DNA from: Spirodela intermedia
Taxonomy: Eukaryota > Streptophyta > Magnoliopsida > Alismatales > Araceae
Direction: 5' to 3'
NCBI GenBank assembly: GCA_902729315.2
Contig: LR746279.1
Coordinates: 659,001-723,000 of the forward strand
DNA length: 64,000 nucleotides
A program made the position numbers and the translations under genes. Shown one piece after another: positions 44,901 to 57,222 of the stretch; position 1 is the first letter of the stretch; the number at the start of each line of letters is the position of its first letter. Below the pieces are notes generated by a model. The model saw only the letters and a list, made by a program, of their open reading frames with translations, was not told the origin of the DNA and searched no databases.

Positions 44901-45445
44901 GTGTTAATCTTGATTTGACTTCCGAATCTCCTTGCTGTTGGGATTGATCAGGCGATTCGTTCATTGCCAGCGCTGCAAACTCCTTCAGCCCGCTGTACTT
45001 CACAGTGAAGGAAGTCAACGAAGTGATGCCTACAGAGCAGCCGTGTGATCTAGCTTACGAGCTTGGAAATGGGCTCTTGGACCCGACTAATCTTCCAGAG
45101 GGTTTTCCAAGCCCAGGTATGTCATATTTTTATTTATTGCCCCCAAAAACAAATAAATAAAAATCAAATTATTCCAAATAATAATGTACAGCCACACTCC
45201 TCTCTGTGGTGTTTCTCTCTCATCCCAATAATGACATGGCGAGCTTCTCTCTCCTCTTCCTGCACACAGTGAGACACCGGCAGCCCTTCAATGACCAGCT
45301 GGTCGTCTACGTCCGAAACGTCGGGCCGGGCGTCGTGGTCGGGCAGGCCTGGCGAGAAGGGAGGGAGCTGGAGCAGGTCCCCAAGAAGTTCTGTAGGGAG
45401 ATCCTAATGGTTAAGGATTACGGGCCGAGTCACAAAGGCCCATGA
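41910..45445 (+). CDS. Conserved plastid-targeted plant protein of unknown function
   Basis: Eight exons, 41910-41994, 42089-42326, 43223-43285, 43470-43606, 44580-44617, 44696-44744, 44952-45116 and 45270-45445, are all GT-AG and in phase, giving 316 aa. The first 35 residues are Ser/Cys/Arg-rich without acids (MSSSCLCISPVVNPRCGRTV), fitting a chloroplast transit peptide. Conserved segments include FEFLPGGKIAYLDEQDIVSI, PPKELIPLDSATYNPAAYVW, WNCRKTSGGPFPISWINDFK, YFTVKEVNEVMPTEQPCDLA and PFNDQLVVYVRNVGPGVVVG. I recognise this as a plant-wide family (some members are labelled 'seed maturation-like') but know no biochemical activity. An upstream in-frame ATG at 41865 would add 15 residues. Exon 5 is only 38 bases. 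Confidence 0.85.
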
Positions 45446-45801
45446 TTTCAGGTGATTATCCTCTCCTCCATTTACATCTAATATTTGCCTAAATTATGGC
45501 CCAAGTTTGCACATTTTCGGGCCAGCCCGAAAATTTGAGGTGATATTTTCTCAATGCGTTACTGAAACTGATACTTTCCCGGAAATATTTGGTTCGGAGG
45601 GACTGAGTCAAGTTCCATGGGTGTTATTTTCCTTAAAAGGCTGTTGACCCAGTAGATTGACCCAAAGAAGCCCCCACATCGAGCGGCCGACCATGGTTTT
45701 TGGCCGATCATCCACCATTCTAGAGTCCAACTCGACTCAGCCAGTTGACTTTCTACCCCAGCTAGTTGATTAGTCAAACTTCCCCCCCTGGACCGTTCAA
45801 T
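45446..45801. other. Short spacer between convergent genes
   Basis: Holds the presumed 3' UTRs of the plastid protein gene and of the minus-strand membrane protein. Nothing else seen. Confidence 0.5.
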
Positions 45802-46533
45802 CTAACGATTGGAGGAGCTTTTCCCTCCCTGGTGGCGCTTCTTGCACTCCTGGTAGAACTTGGTGTATGCTACGCAGGAGAGAAACTTGGCGGCGATGTG
45901 AAATCCGGCGGCCGTGAAGCTTCCCGCCGCCGCCGCCTCCGCCGTTGACTTGTCCAGCTGGGCTAAGACGGCGGTGAGGAGGAACCCTTGAAGCCTCCTC
46001 CCTCTCACGAGCTCCTCCGCCCTCTGCAGCGCCGCCGCCCCCTCTCTCTCCTCCTCCGCCGCCGCCACCACCACGCTGAGCTTGCAGGCGATCTCCGAGT
46101 GGGCGAACAGCACCGGTCCCAGCCACACCGCGATGACCATTACGGCGGCGATGAACAGCGCCTCCATGGCGGTGCCGCTGATCGCCCTTGTGAGGGCGGC
46201 GAGCGCCCACAGCAGCGAAGACCACGCGGCGGCGAGGAGCTCGATGTGGAGCAGAGTCGCCGCCGGTCTCCGCCAAGTCCGCCTGGCTCTGTCGAGCGCC
46301 TCAGTGGCGGCGCCGCCACAGGCGGCGGTGGAGAGGTAGACCAGCGCCACCGCGGAGGCCCGGGAGAGGAGAAACCCCACCGGCTCTAACTGGCGGCGCT
46401 CCGCCGTCCCCGGCGGCGAGAGGTGGCGGTTCGCTCTGGTGAGCAACAGGGAGAGACTGCAGAGGAGGAACACCACGGTTGCGACTTGGTGCGTCTTCTC
46501 CCCCATCGCCGCCGCCTGCCCGGAGAGCTCCAC
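45802..46533 (-). CDS. Multi-pass membrane protein, unrecognised
   Basis: The intronless frame encodes 243 aa from ATG 46533 (MELSGQAAAMGEK) or 234 aa from ATG 46506 (MGEKTHQVATVVFLLCSLSL). Codons are strongly GC-rich like the neighbouring true genes. Hydrophobic segments are at about residues 17-36, 52-72, 95-115 and 121-145. They are followed by an Ala/Glu-rich helical stretch, a weaker hydrophobic region and a basic C-tail (KKRHQGGKSSSNR). The gene is head to head with VPS22, about 355-383 bp between start codons, suggesting a shared promoter region. I cannot name the family. A local resemblance to the 16.8-kb family (AERRQLEPVGFLLSR versus PERRQLPVLALCFVTR) may be chance. Confidence 0.7.
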   Translation of the reverse strand: MELSGQAAAMGEKTHQVATVVFLLCSLSLLLTRANRHLSPPGTAERRQLEPVGFLLSRASAVALVYLSTAACGGAATEALDRARRTWRRPAATLLHIELLAAAWSSLLWALAALTRAISGTAMEALFIAAVMVIAVWLGPVLFAHSEIACKLSVVVAAAEEEREGAAALQRAEELVRGRRLQGFLLTAVLAQLDKSTAEAAAAGSFTAAGFHIAAKFLSCVAYTKFYQECKKRHQGGKSSSNR

Positions 46534-46888
46534 CCGCCATCATCGCCGCCGCCTTCGGCTTGAGAGGAGTTTAAAAAGAAGGTGAGGTCCGTTGCGGCGG
46601 CGGGTGTGGAAGTCTGGCTAGGCAGGCGGCGTAACAGCGGGTGGGTCGTCGTGAATCGGTGACTGGCCGAGTTCGCGGACCACGTGTTTGACTCGGGCCG
46701 GGCCGGTCCGGACCGATATTATTGGGCCCGAGCCCGAAAATTACGGCCCGAGGAAGCGAAGATGAAGAAGACGAGGGACTTCTGGGACTGCGACTTTCCT
46801 CCTCTCCTCTCCTCAACCGGCCATTAACTGGAGGAATCCGGCGGCGCGGTGTTTTCCCGTCGTTAGTGGAAGGAGGGCGTCGCCAGTG
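46534..46888. promoter_or_regulatory. Putative bidirectional promoter
   Basis: About 355 bp separates the divergent start codons of the membrane-protein gene and VPS22. It is GC-rich and contains GGCCCG-type blocks (around 46690-46755) but no clear TATA box. Confidence 0.45.
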
Positions 46889-49777
46889 ATGAGGCGGCGG
46901 GCGGGGATCTCGGGGCTACAGACGGCGGCCAACACTAGGGTAAGCTATCTGTGTTTGATCTGAATTTGTCCAGTTCTGTTTCCCTGTATTTTCTGGTTTG
47001 CTTCGCCTGTTTTTCGTTTGGATATCTTGAAGACCTTTCGGCTTTTGATGCGGCTCGTAGGATCAATTCCGCTTGGTCGGGCAGAATGTCGCGCAGATCA
47101 AGGCGGACGTTATGAAGGAACAGCTGGCGACGTTCCGGACGCAGCTCGAAGAATTTGCTCGGAAATATAAGGTTGAATCCCTTACTTGTGGATCGATCGG
47201 TTTATTTATTCTGCCTGTTTTCTCTGTAGTGAGATCGAAGACAGTTTCCCTCTCTGTCGCGATCGTCGTCGTCAGCCATTACATAAAGAAGGATGGAAAT
47301 ACAGATGGAAACAAGAAATCGACAACCTTTGTTACCCGAGGAAATTAAACTAGTCCCATAATGCCTTTGGCAGACGGAAAAATACTCTTTCTCATGCAAC
47401 CATAGGGCAAGCATTAAAATTCTTGTAGTTATCGGATAACAGTCTAGAAAAAGAAAACATTCAAGTGTGACACAGGACTATGCGTTCTTATCTAGAATAG
47501 TTTCCTGTCAGGGACGAATTGAAGCACAAAATTGAGAGTAGAAGTAGAGTCTCTCTCTGTTCCTGACCCTCTTTCTGTCTCTCCCTCTCTCTACATGTAT
47601 ATAATTATGTAAACACACACACACACACGTATTTCTATTTATATATGTGTGTATCAATATAACATTTAAAAAAAAACATTGAACAGAATGACACTAACAC
47701 TCTTGGGAGCTTAGCATGTTCATCCTTTCCTTTCGTGGTTTGTGTGTAATCTGTCTACTAGGTTGATGTTATCATAGAAACCAAAACCTAAAATGGCAAA
47801 CTCTAGTGCCATTATGCTCCTCTCCCTTTTTCTACTGCATTGACTCAATGAACTCTTTTTCAGTGCAGAATGAAATTCGTAAGAATCCTACATTCAGATC
47901 TCAATTCCATGAGATGTGTGCTCAGATTGGAGTAGATCCTCTGGCTTCGAACAAGGGATTCTGGGCGGAGTTGTTAGGAATCGGTGACTTCTATTATGAG
48001 CTCGGTCAGTGTTCGACTTCATTTTCTTGTTTTTATTTGCTTTAGATACATTTGGTTCTCTCTTACTCTCTAGTATGTATGTCAATTTTCGCGTTCACAA
48101 GTGCATTTGACTTAATGATCTGACCGTATTTTCTTTTAGATTTCCCCTGAATCCAGTATGATTCGTACTTGTTTCTTATACCTATGATATCAAAGGCATA
48201 GGCGAAGCATTCATTCACAAATGGGAACGATTTATTTTCTTCAACTTATATATTTTTTTATTTTTTTATAATGAATGCCTCTTAATGAAGCTAGCTTGAA
48301 GTTTAAAATCTGCAAGTAGCTCATAGCTTGCTTATGGTTCGTTATTTTCTTCTATAATCAAATCCTGAATAAAAATATCCTTCACTAGGGAGCCATGTGT
48401 TGCTGACTGAACAGCATTGCAATTAGTATTCGGCTCTTTATCATTTTCAACTTACCTTGACTTTCTCAGATGAGCAAGAAGATTAAGATGGGTGTCCATT
48501 TGGTTCGACAGGGATTCAAATTGTTGAGATATGCGTGGCTACTAGATCGCACAATGGTGGTCTGATCGATCTGCAGGAACTCCACCGCGTACTCTGTCAG
48601 AGACGCAAAGCTGGACGAGAACCAGTGTCTGAGGATGACTGCATACGCGCTATAAAAAAACTGAAGGTACGAAATCAGCAGGATATCTTTCGCACGAACT
48701 TTGGTTGATCCTTCTCTGTCTATGCATTCTGCAAGCATTGGGGACAAAACCCAATCAGAAACCTTAGGCTGTTCTTATGGGTTTCTCCCAACTCCAATGA
48801 GCCTTGCTTGAGAGAATGCTACCTAGACTGAGATGTCTGCAGCAGAGAAGAGAAGATGATGTGCAAGATGCTGTTAATGGGTTCCTGGTTGACATGAGAC
48901 GAGGGTTTATGTCTGAATGTCTTAGATTTTTTTAACCTTGGTTCAATCATATATTTTCGGAAATAAAATTTGGCCAGCTTCTCCTCAACGTGTTGCTCAT
49001 TCATTGAGGTCAAGACCGCTGAACTTGATAAAGAGTTAATTATCCCGATAATTTCAGATTCCGATTTTAATCTCTATATTCCTGGAATGGTTTTATTTTA
49101 TTTTATGGCAGTATCCGAAATTTCATAGTTTTTGGAGCTCTGAAGGGAATATGTGCGGCCACATATTTATCTGCATTGATTATTTATTGCGTCATAAATG
49201 CATTATGTGACACCATATTTCTTGTTTCCCAGGTGTTGGGGAGTGGTTTTGAAGTGATTTCGGTAGGTAAGAAGAAGCTTGTCCGGTCAGTTCCCACCGA
49301 GTTGAACAGAGACCACAATCAGATTCTAGAACTCGCTCAGGTCTGTCCTCCGTTTATTTATTTATTTTTTAAATTTTTTTCTTAGTTTTTTTTCTTTAAT
49401 GCCCTGTTTTATTGTTTAATCAATTTAAAATTCTGGGCTCTGTGGCTCGTCATCTGCCCTAATCCCTCCGCCTTAAACTCTCAGGCTCAGGGATATGTAA
49501 CCGTGGAAGAAGTTCAGAGGAGCCTCTCATGGTCCTCCAGGCGTGCAGGCGACGCCCTTGAAACCCTACTGGAAGTGAGTATCTCTCTCTCTACCTCTTC
49601 TCTGTATCTCTCTCTGTGACCTTATGCGCTTCAACAGGAACAGCCGATGACTGGTGTGAATGAATTAACCCACTGCAGGAGGGCCTTGCCATGGTCGATG
49701 ATGGCCACCGGGATGGGAGGCGCCGCTACTGGTTCCCCTGTGTTGCTCCGATCTCCGTCGTATCCTCAAGTGGCTGA
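46889..49777 (+). CDS. VPS22: ESCRT-II subunit VPS22 (SNF8/EAP30 homologue)
   Basis: Winged-helix subunit of ESCRT-II, which sorts ubiquitinated membrane proteins into multivesicular bodies. Seven exons, 46889-46939, 47061-47171, 47869-48004, 48512-48666, 49233-49340, 49485-49574 and 49679-49777, join in phase to 249 aa, the usual length. Motifs in order are [113 protein letters not shown] and [12 protein letters not shown]. Family knowledge gives one VPS22 with two VPS25 and one VPS36 per complex. Nothing is missing or broken. Confidence 0.96.
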
Positions 49778-49895
49778 TCGGGGCCAAGGCTCCACTTCTT
49801 GTGAAGCAGAGACAGAGCTGCTCTCCGTTTGCATGTTTCCTTGTGCTACTGGGGTTTTCTAGTTTCTTTACTGTGTGATAGACGATGACCTGGGA

Positions 49896-49950
<55 letters not shown>

Positions 49951-50074
49951 ACTTATCATTGGTTTTAAGTGGAGGGTGGGCGACCCGTTGCTTTTTCCTT
50001 CGTTAGACAGCGCGGACAGGTGGAATTTTTTGAGATGATGATGAAAGATAGTTTTAGGACTTGATTGCTGGTCG
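49778..50074. other. 3' flank of VPS22 with (TC)n
   Basis: A (TC)n tract of about 24 units at 49899-49947 lies in or just after the 3' UTR. No gene. Confidence 0.6.
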
Positions 50075-50420
50075 CAGACAATGTTGAGTGTTCCCGTGAA
50101 CTCCTTTGGGAGGGCATTCAATGCAGTTGAGGATCATTTGGCTGATTTTCTTGGGAAGTTGCATGATTTTGATGGGATTAGCCGATAATAATACACCATA
50201 GAAACGAAGTCAATGCCACGGCCTGTCTCCTCTCTCTCAGCGCCATACGACTCCTTCGTATGCCAGTTCCTCCCCTTTTCCGGTCACCCCTCCCACTCTG
50301 AGGACGACGGAGTCCACCAACTACCTCTCCTTTGCTTCCACCAAGCTCCTTCGCCACCCATTCCACGGCATCCTCCGCTGCCTAACCCTCTGCATCGTCT
50401 CCGACATAGAGTGTGGGGCG
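50075..50420 (+). pseudogene. Degraded UGT gene fragment 1
   Basis: About 300 bp are colinear with 54127-54414 (TTCCCGTG, CAT(T)TGGCTGATTTTCTTG or CATTTGGCTAATTTTCTTG, AATAATACAC, GAAGTCAATGCC, GACGGAGTCCAC). Translated pieces match the N-terminal half of the UGT at 54684-56085: FVCQFLP against FVRQFLP, then TESTNYLSF against CESTDHLPS, then TKLLRHPF and LCIVSD against TELLRRPF and LCVISD. The pieces are in different frames with the intervening codons deleted. Non-functional, plus orientation. Confidence 0.75.
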
Positions 50421-50499
50421 TCTTAATACCATGGAAATATGACTGAAAAAGTGTGGTGTAAGCGTGGAAGGCCTCATCAGATCAGAACTGCCATCATAT

Positions 50500-52250
50500 G
50501 CTAAGTGAGGAGGCCTAGTCCAGGTTCTCATTACCCATTTGAAAACAATCATATGCTAACTATATAGTATTTACACATTTTTAATTCTAGGGTTTAAGCT
50601 CTCTGCGCCCGTTCTTCTCTCTAATTTATTTCAGACCATCCTCTCCCTCGAATTTGGGTTATTTTTTTCTGCATTTTACTTTTCCTACAATGGTATTAGA
50701 GCTTGATTCATATAGTCGGTGTTTGCTGTTGTGTGGATAATTCGTGAGGCAAGGGATCTATGTGAACAAGATTTGAACGTACTTGAGCTATTTGAAGTTA
50801 TGTTCATTGCCAAAGCAAGGAATCTATGAGGAGGTTCCGATAAGACTTTCTTGTGAAGAGGTGATTTTGTTTGTTGTAGACATGTTGAATGGCAACACCA
50901 TCAATCTTTTTGAATAGCTTCAAATCTTTGACACATCAAAGCACTGTCGTTTGAGCGAGAAAATCCATACCAATGAATTCTCAAGTTGAAAGAAATGTTG
51001 AGTTTGAGTGGGAAATGGAAATCAGGTCAAGTATAAATAATTGATACATTATGGAATGGGGTTATATATTCATTTTAAAGAAGATGTGTGTCATTAAAAA
51101 GCAAGAAATTAAATGACTCCTCTATTCATTATTGAGGTTGGGAAAATAATATTTCCTCTTGACATTTCATGATTGATTGAATTGGTTATGATCAAGAAAA
51201 GCTATGATAAATCTCAGCTTTGGCAGATATGATATGGTTAATTATTTTAATCTATTGAAGTTGTTGAATCAAAAGAATATGGTTTCTAGATTACCTTCTA
51301 TTTCATGTACTAAAGATATATGTGAACTGTGTGTATTAAACATAATAATAGTCATCTCCAGTCAAAAAAAAATTAGAGAGTCAAGTTTCCTCATGAGTTA
51401 ATATATGTTGCTATTTATGTATAATGAGGATTCCATCATTAAACAACAACATTTATTTTTAATTGATTATTGATAATACCACTTGGTCCAAGATTTTGAA
51501 TCATTTGAATGATTTATGGAGTTTAAATTTTTTGTAGAGTATAGTCTGAAAACTCTAAAAATTTTGATTAATGATTTATGGAGCTTATCGACTTATTTTG
51601 ACACTCTAGACCTTAAAGAAAATCAGACATAGAAATGATCATATGCTATAAAGATGCTTTGTTTAAATTTAACGATAAATTTTTTATCTCATAATTTTGG
51701 CTCTTTTTGTATATAACATGTTATTCACATCCAATTGATATTAAAAAAAACTCTAGCATAAAATGGTATAGTTGAAAGGAAGACCACAATAGTGGTATAA
51801 ATTGCTCAAAATATGTTTAAGTATCTTTCTAATAATTTTTGGGCTGAAATAATGGCTGTGTCAATTTTATTAATATTTCCCTAACAAAGTCAATCATGAA
51901 TATGACCCTATATGAAGTATGATGTAATAGAAAACCTCATATTAGATATTTGGATTTGCATATCATAGGATGATTAATTATGAAGATTATGATAAAATAA
52001 ATAAGAAAAGTAAATATCTATTTTTATTAGTTTTAGTGAGTAAAGTAAAGATTATCATTTATGAAATTAGAGACTGAAAATTACTTATTTGTTGAGGTGT
52101 TGTGTTTTATGAAAATAGTTGTTGAAATTACTCATTTGAAAAATGTACAAAAGTGGACACAATTGGTGAAAGGCGTGATGCATAAAGTTTCTATTAAGAC
52201 CATAGGGCTAGGTGAAATTCCAAGAGGGGGGTGGAGAGGCAGGGGTTGAA
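50500..52250 (+). mobile_element. Degenerate Copia element 4
   Basis: An LTR-like end ...CTTTTCCTACA (about 50682-50692) is followed by the primer-binding site TGGTATTAGAGCTTGA. A GAG-pre-integrase block at 51204-51401 reads FGRYDMVNYFNLLKLLNQKN and MVSRLPSISCTKDICELCVL. Integrase remnants lie at about 51760-51990 (ERKTTIVVQIAQNMFKYL; NRKPHIRYLDLHI). Multiple stops and large deletions are present. The 5' LTR border and the 3' end could not be placed. It sits between the two UGT fragments. Confidence 0.75.
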
Positions 52251-54126
52251 TTGGATTTTGAAATATTTTGACTATTTTTTTATTTTTAACCTATTGTTTG
52301 TGAGTTATTACTAAATATGCTGACATGTGTGTTTAACTCTCTCTCAGTAGAGACACAGATATTTGTATTGATTAGCTACTGACCTAGCTACATTTAATCT
52401 CAAAGAAGTCCCCCTATTGGTGTTTCACTATTTTTCTTAGGAAATACAAGCTGACATTCACAAGCTAGTTACCCAACTAGTCAAATCTGTCTTTGCAGAA
52501 ACTTTGTCCTTTCAGGGTCAAGGCAAGCTACTAACACCTTATACTTTCACCAAATAACCACTCCCCTCACCACTAAGTTATCTTAGGGGTGGGGTGAAAA
52601 ATATTTTCATTTTAATCATATGTCGTTTGATTTGTTGAACTTAGATAAAGATTATGATGTAACTTTCTATTCATTGTTGATACATTTGACAATTGGAGCT
52701 TGTTTTTTTGCTGAGATATTTGGTTAGATAGTCATCCTCTATTTCAAAAGCCTCTACTTATTTATTAACTCTTTTCTTCTGATAGTTTTTCACCTTTGAT
52801 AGGGTCTTCTATCATTTAGGAAACTCATTTGAAAACTTATTTAATAATCTTTGTCCCTTTTGTGATTGGAATATTTTTATTCTCTCATGTATTTGATTTA
52901 AACATTGAACTGAAACTTGATGGTGAATAACTTTTCTGTTAAGGACCAATCTAGTTAATGACGTTCATACTAAGTTTTTATCAACATAAACTACTAAAGT
53001 GTCACCATCTAGATGTTGTGTTGAAGACTTATTTGTGCCTTTTATTTTCAAACTCTTTTGATGACTAATCGATGTGAGAATGTTGAGAATTGTCTATGTC
53101 CAATTAGGAAGACTAGATGTTGTATTTCAAGTTTAGTTTAAATGTATAAACATAAATACTATTATGATAGTGAGTTACTTATATTGATTTAACCATGTAT
53201 ATACCATTTTATCAAAGGATGATTTTTCAGTAGATATTAGATTAGCTATCAAGTGTTCTTATCATGAAAAATATTTCTATATCAAAGAATAATAGATTTG
53301 ATTGTCAGAGAAATGATTATGAAATCAATGTGTAATCCACATGATAATCATATTAAACATATTGGGTACGATATAACTTTGAGACATGTATGAATAATGC
53401 TCAATATTTAATAAATATTTTTTCATCTATAATATCAATATCAAAGGCATCAACATCTTTCCTTTCGTCACTTATAATTTCGAATGATAAGGTTCAATTT
53501 GAGGCTTGTAGGACAGGTGCTTGAACTAGGGCCTATTTTAGAAGCTGTCTTATTAAATTACTCCAGGTGCTCTTTACATTAGGCACCCAAAAGGCAGCCC
53601 ATGTTTGACTTAACTAGGAGCTGGTGATGGCAATAGATACTTCCCCCATTCTCCTTACTGTTCATCATTGATAAACCCCCCACCTCTATTCTCTATTTGA
53701 GCTTTATATGGCTTGTTGTAAAGGTTAGAGTCACCATTGTGAACCATAGATAAGGGTGTAGCTTGGGTATGATGTAAGCATAGATGGAAACAATAAATTT
53801 AGAAACTTTAATACCTTTTGAAATTTAAGTTGGTACTTTATATCCAGCATACATAGGTTTGACTTTGGCTTCGCATGTGTTTCGTCTAATTATCTTGCTG
53901 ATGGCCTGGCTAAGTCAATGGGCGTTGTCCGGCTTGGCTTATCTCCTCGGTCTTTCTTGCTCATAATCAAGCCCAGAGAAATAAACCATGCAATGCTGGG
54001 TTTTTTTTGCTACATGGTAGGGCTGTTAAATGGAGGATGGCGATGCGTTTATATTTTCGGTCCAATGGCATTTAATTTACGGGATGATTAAGGGTAGATT
54101 AACGAATTGATTCCTGATTACGGGAA
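52251..54126. other. AT-rich non-coding region
   Basis: Probably more decayed retroelement sequence. No domain, LTR partner or gene could be recognised. Confidence 0.45.
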
Positions 54127-54414
54127 ACGTTGTGTTCCCGTGGGTTCATCTGGGGGGATATTCAACGCTGTTCAGAATCATTTGGCTAATTTTCTTGCGA
54201 AGTTGCGTAATTTTGACAGAATTAGCAGGTAATAATACACGATGGAGCCGAAGTCAATGCCTCCGGCGGTCTCCTATCTCTGAACGCCGTTCAACTCCTC
54301 CCTCGTTCGCCAGTTCATTCCTCCCCGATGGGGACGGAGTCCACTGACCACCTCTCCTTCGCCATCTTCCACCACCCCAGCAAACTCCTCCACCTCCCAA
54401 AACACGGCATCCTG
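54127..54414 (+). pseudogene. Degraded UGT gene fragment 2
   Basis: Partner of fragment 1. The translation reads FNSSLVRQFIP (against QNSSFVRQFLP of the neighbouring UGT), then in another frame GTESTDHLSFAIFHHPSKLL (against GCESTDHLPSPDLF...TELL). The middle codons are deleted. It lies about 270 bp beyond the 3' end of the UGT, in opposite orientation. Confidence 0.78.
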
Positions 54415-54439
54415 AGCACACCATTGATTACGAATAACT

Positions 54440-54500
<61 letters not shown>
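54440..54500. repeat. (GA)n microsatellite
   Basis: About 30 GA units with one AAA interruption, between UGT fragment 2 and the UGT gene. Confidence 0.95.
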
Positions 54501-54502
<2 letters not shown>

Positions 54503-54683
54503 TGCGGAGCCTAAAGTCAGATATTCCTAGGGCAACGACTTTTGTTAGGGAATCACTGGCATACACCCGGAGTTCAATGTCACGTGGAGACAGAGAGAGA
54601 CAAACAGTTGCACCAGGTTATTAGCAAGCATGCTGATAATTTATTAAAATGAATGGGGAAGGGGGTTATCGTGAACCAGGCCT

Positions 54684-56085
54684 TCAGTTCGCAACCAGGC
54701 GAATCTCCTCCATGAACCTGGTCAGGCAACGGTTCGACGACCCACCGTCGGCGACGGCCACCCTGGCCAGCTTCCCCATCTCCTCCGCCTTCTTTCTCGC
54801 CTTCCGCCCCTTCTCGCTTCCACCCATCAGCTCCTTCACCTTCTCGCATATCTCACTGCGATGGACCAGCCCAGTGGGCTCCATCCTCAGCCCGGCCCCA
54901 AGCTCGCCCACCACGAACCTCGCGTTCAGCGACTGCTCGGCGATCATCGGCCAGGCCAGAATCGGCACCCCCGGCGGAGAGGCTATCCAGCATCGAGTTC
55001 CACCCGCAGTGGCTGACGAAGCCTCCCGTTGACCGGTGCACCAGCACCTCCCTCTGCCGCGCCCACCCCCGGACGATCAGTCCCTGGCGCCGCGACGCCG
55101 CTGGCGGAGGCGGCGGGAGACACCCCGCCGTCCTGGCCACCAGCAGGAACTCGTGGCCGCTCATGTAAAGGCCCTGCACCACCTTGTCGAGCTGTTCCGG
55201 CGAGACGTGGGTCTGGGTTCCGAAGCAGACGTACACCACCGAGGCCGGCGCTTTGCCGTCGAGCCACCCGAGGCACTCGCCGGAGTCGCTGCCGGCGCCG
55301 GCAGGGGGGGAGCGGAGGCAGAGCGGTCCCGCCAACCACGCGCCGGCAATCTTGTAGTGGGCCATCAGAGGCGCCACGTAGTCGCTCTCCATCTCCGTGA
55401 AGCTGTTGACGAGAACGCCCCAGCTCCCCTCGTCGTCTTCCGCATTCTTGATCGCAAATTGCAAGATCGGATTACCGGGGTTGAACTCCCCGAACGAGTC
55501 GGGCACGTCGGCATCCGTGAGGAAGAGCGACTCGGGGGTTCCCGGCACGTGGAAGGTCTCCTCTCCGGCGGCGGCGGCGGCGACGTGTGCCTGGGTTGCG
55601 ACGAGGCTCTTGCTGAACAACATGGCGAAGACGCCCATGCCGTGGAAGACGACGCGGGGGACGTCGAAGTAGCGACACTCGTGGAGGGTCCAGCCGAGGA
55701 AGAAGTCGGAAATGACGCAGAGGGGGAGAGAGCCCGACTGTGACAGGCGGCGGACGTGGCGGCGGAACGGGCGACGGAGGAGCTCGGTGGCGGCGAAGAA
55801 GGCGGGGAAGAGATCAGGGGAGGGGAGGTGGTCGGTGGACTCGCAGCCCTCGGGAAGGGAGGGGTGGCTGGGAAAGGGCAGGTGGACGAGGGTGATGTTA
55901 GGGTTCGGAGGGAGGAACTGGCGGACGAAGGAGGAGTTTTGCGGTGTGGTGACGAAGGTGACGGCGACGCCGCTGCTGGAGAGGGCGGAGGAGAGGTGGA
56001 GGAGGGGTATCATGTAGCCCTTGGCCATGAACGGGAAGATCATCACGTGCTCGTCCTCTTTTCTCCTTCCCTCTGCGGTCTCCAT
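54684..56085 (-). pseudogene. UDP-glycosyltransferase, UGT90A-like, with a one-base frameshift
   Basis: Family 1 UGT that would transfer sugar from UDP-glucose to small acceptors; the substrate cannot be told. The intronless frame from ATG 56085 starts METAEGRRKEDEHVMIFPFM and then AKGYMIPLLHL, with the catalytic-His region replaced by Tyr (AKGYM where AKGHT is usual). The PSPG box begins WARQREVLVHRSTGGF, VSHCGWNSMLDSLSAG and then breaks. A five-C run at 54968-54972 (plus strand) has one base too many. One frame leads to GADSGLADDRR and a stop at 54853. The other continues the conserved VPILAWPMIAEQSLNARFVV to a natural stop at 54684-54686. Without the extra base the length would be 466 aa, normal for the family. 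It could be a real lesion or a homopolymer sequencing error. Confidence 0.88.
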
Positions 56086-56128
56086 GGCTCCCGACCGACG
56101 GCTGTAGCTATGAGCAAGCTAAGATGTA

Positions 56129-56169
<41 letters not shown>

Positions 56170-56893
56170 CTTGCTGGTCGTCCTCCAAGGGTCCTCCCTG
56201 GTATGCCTGTTGAGTATGGTGGGAGGAGAGGAGATTCAAACGGGTGATGACGGGCAGACCCTCGGGAGAAGATAAGCTATGGTCACGGCCAGCTGTTTGT
56301 AAAATGGCCACGTTCTTGTCGATTTGGAGGGTGCCTGTAGGATACCCACGTTTGTCGCTCAGAATTATGGAGAGAGAGAGAGAGAGAGAGAGAGAATCAC
56401 CGTGACAATTAGCACTAAATCCAACAATTTTCTCATGCTTCTCTTGTCTGATTTAAGACAAAAAAGGGAATAATCAGCCACAAGAAGACGAGCCTGCTCT
56501 ATCCCCACCGACCTCCTATCCCGCCAAGCCTGGGTTTGACCTTCATAAGGCTCTTTAATCGAAAATTGGAGCCCGTTTACTCTATTATTATTCTTACTAT
56601 TCTTACTATTATTACTATTACTCTATCTCTCTCGACTGCCGCGCATGCGGATTGCTGGAGTGGACCCACCGTGGCCCAGCTCCGGTAGGTCTAGTTAGGG
56701 AAGAGAGCCGTGGTCGGCCGATAGTTTAGATTCAAGACGGTGGTGAAATCGGTGGACACAGATAATCTGGTCTCTATGAGAGAGAGAGAGAGAGGAGGCG
56801 GAGGTGTGGGCGGAGCGTAGGCGTTGAACTACGGCTGTACTCTAGTCATTCCTTGCTAAAATCCTTGCCCACATGAATATCCGACTTGAGCTC

Positions 56894-56928
<35 letters not shown>

Positions 56929-57191
56929 GTTGGGCCTGTTGACACCCAAGCAGTACACAAGCTAAATATGAAGCGGGTGGCAGTGAAGGCCGAATTAAAT
57001 GATAAGATACAAGACTGAAGGCTGAAAACGCCAGTTCTTCAACGCAAGCTCAGGAGGGATAGATGAGGAGACCAAACGTGGAAGGACTCACAAGAGTGAG
57101 AGTAGAAGACTGCATCTTCAGACGGGCCGTGAGTTGACCGGGACGGTCGTTTAGGCTAGAACAAGTCTTGCAAGATCAAGAAAGAGTAGGG

Positions 57192-57222
<31 letters not shown>

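Noticed and set aside
54649-56247. Plus-strand frames over the UGT gene (up to 235 codons)
   Set aside because: Antisense shadows of a GC-rich coding sequence.
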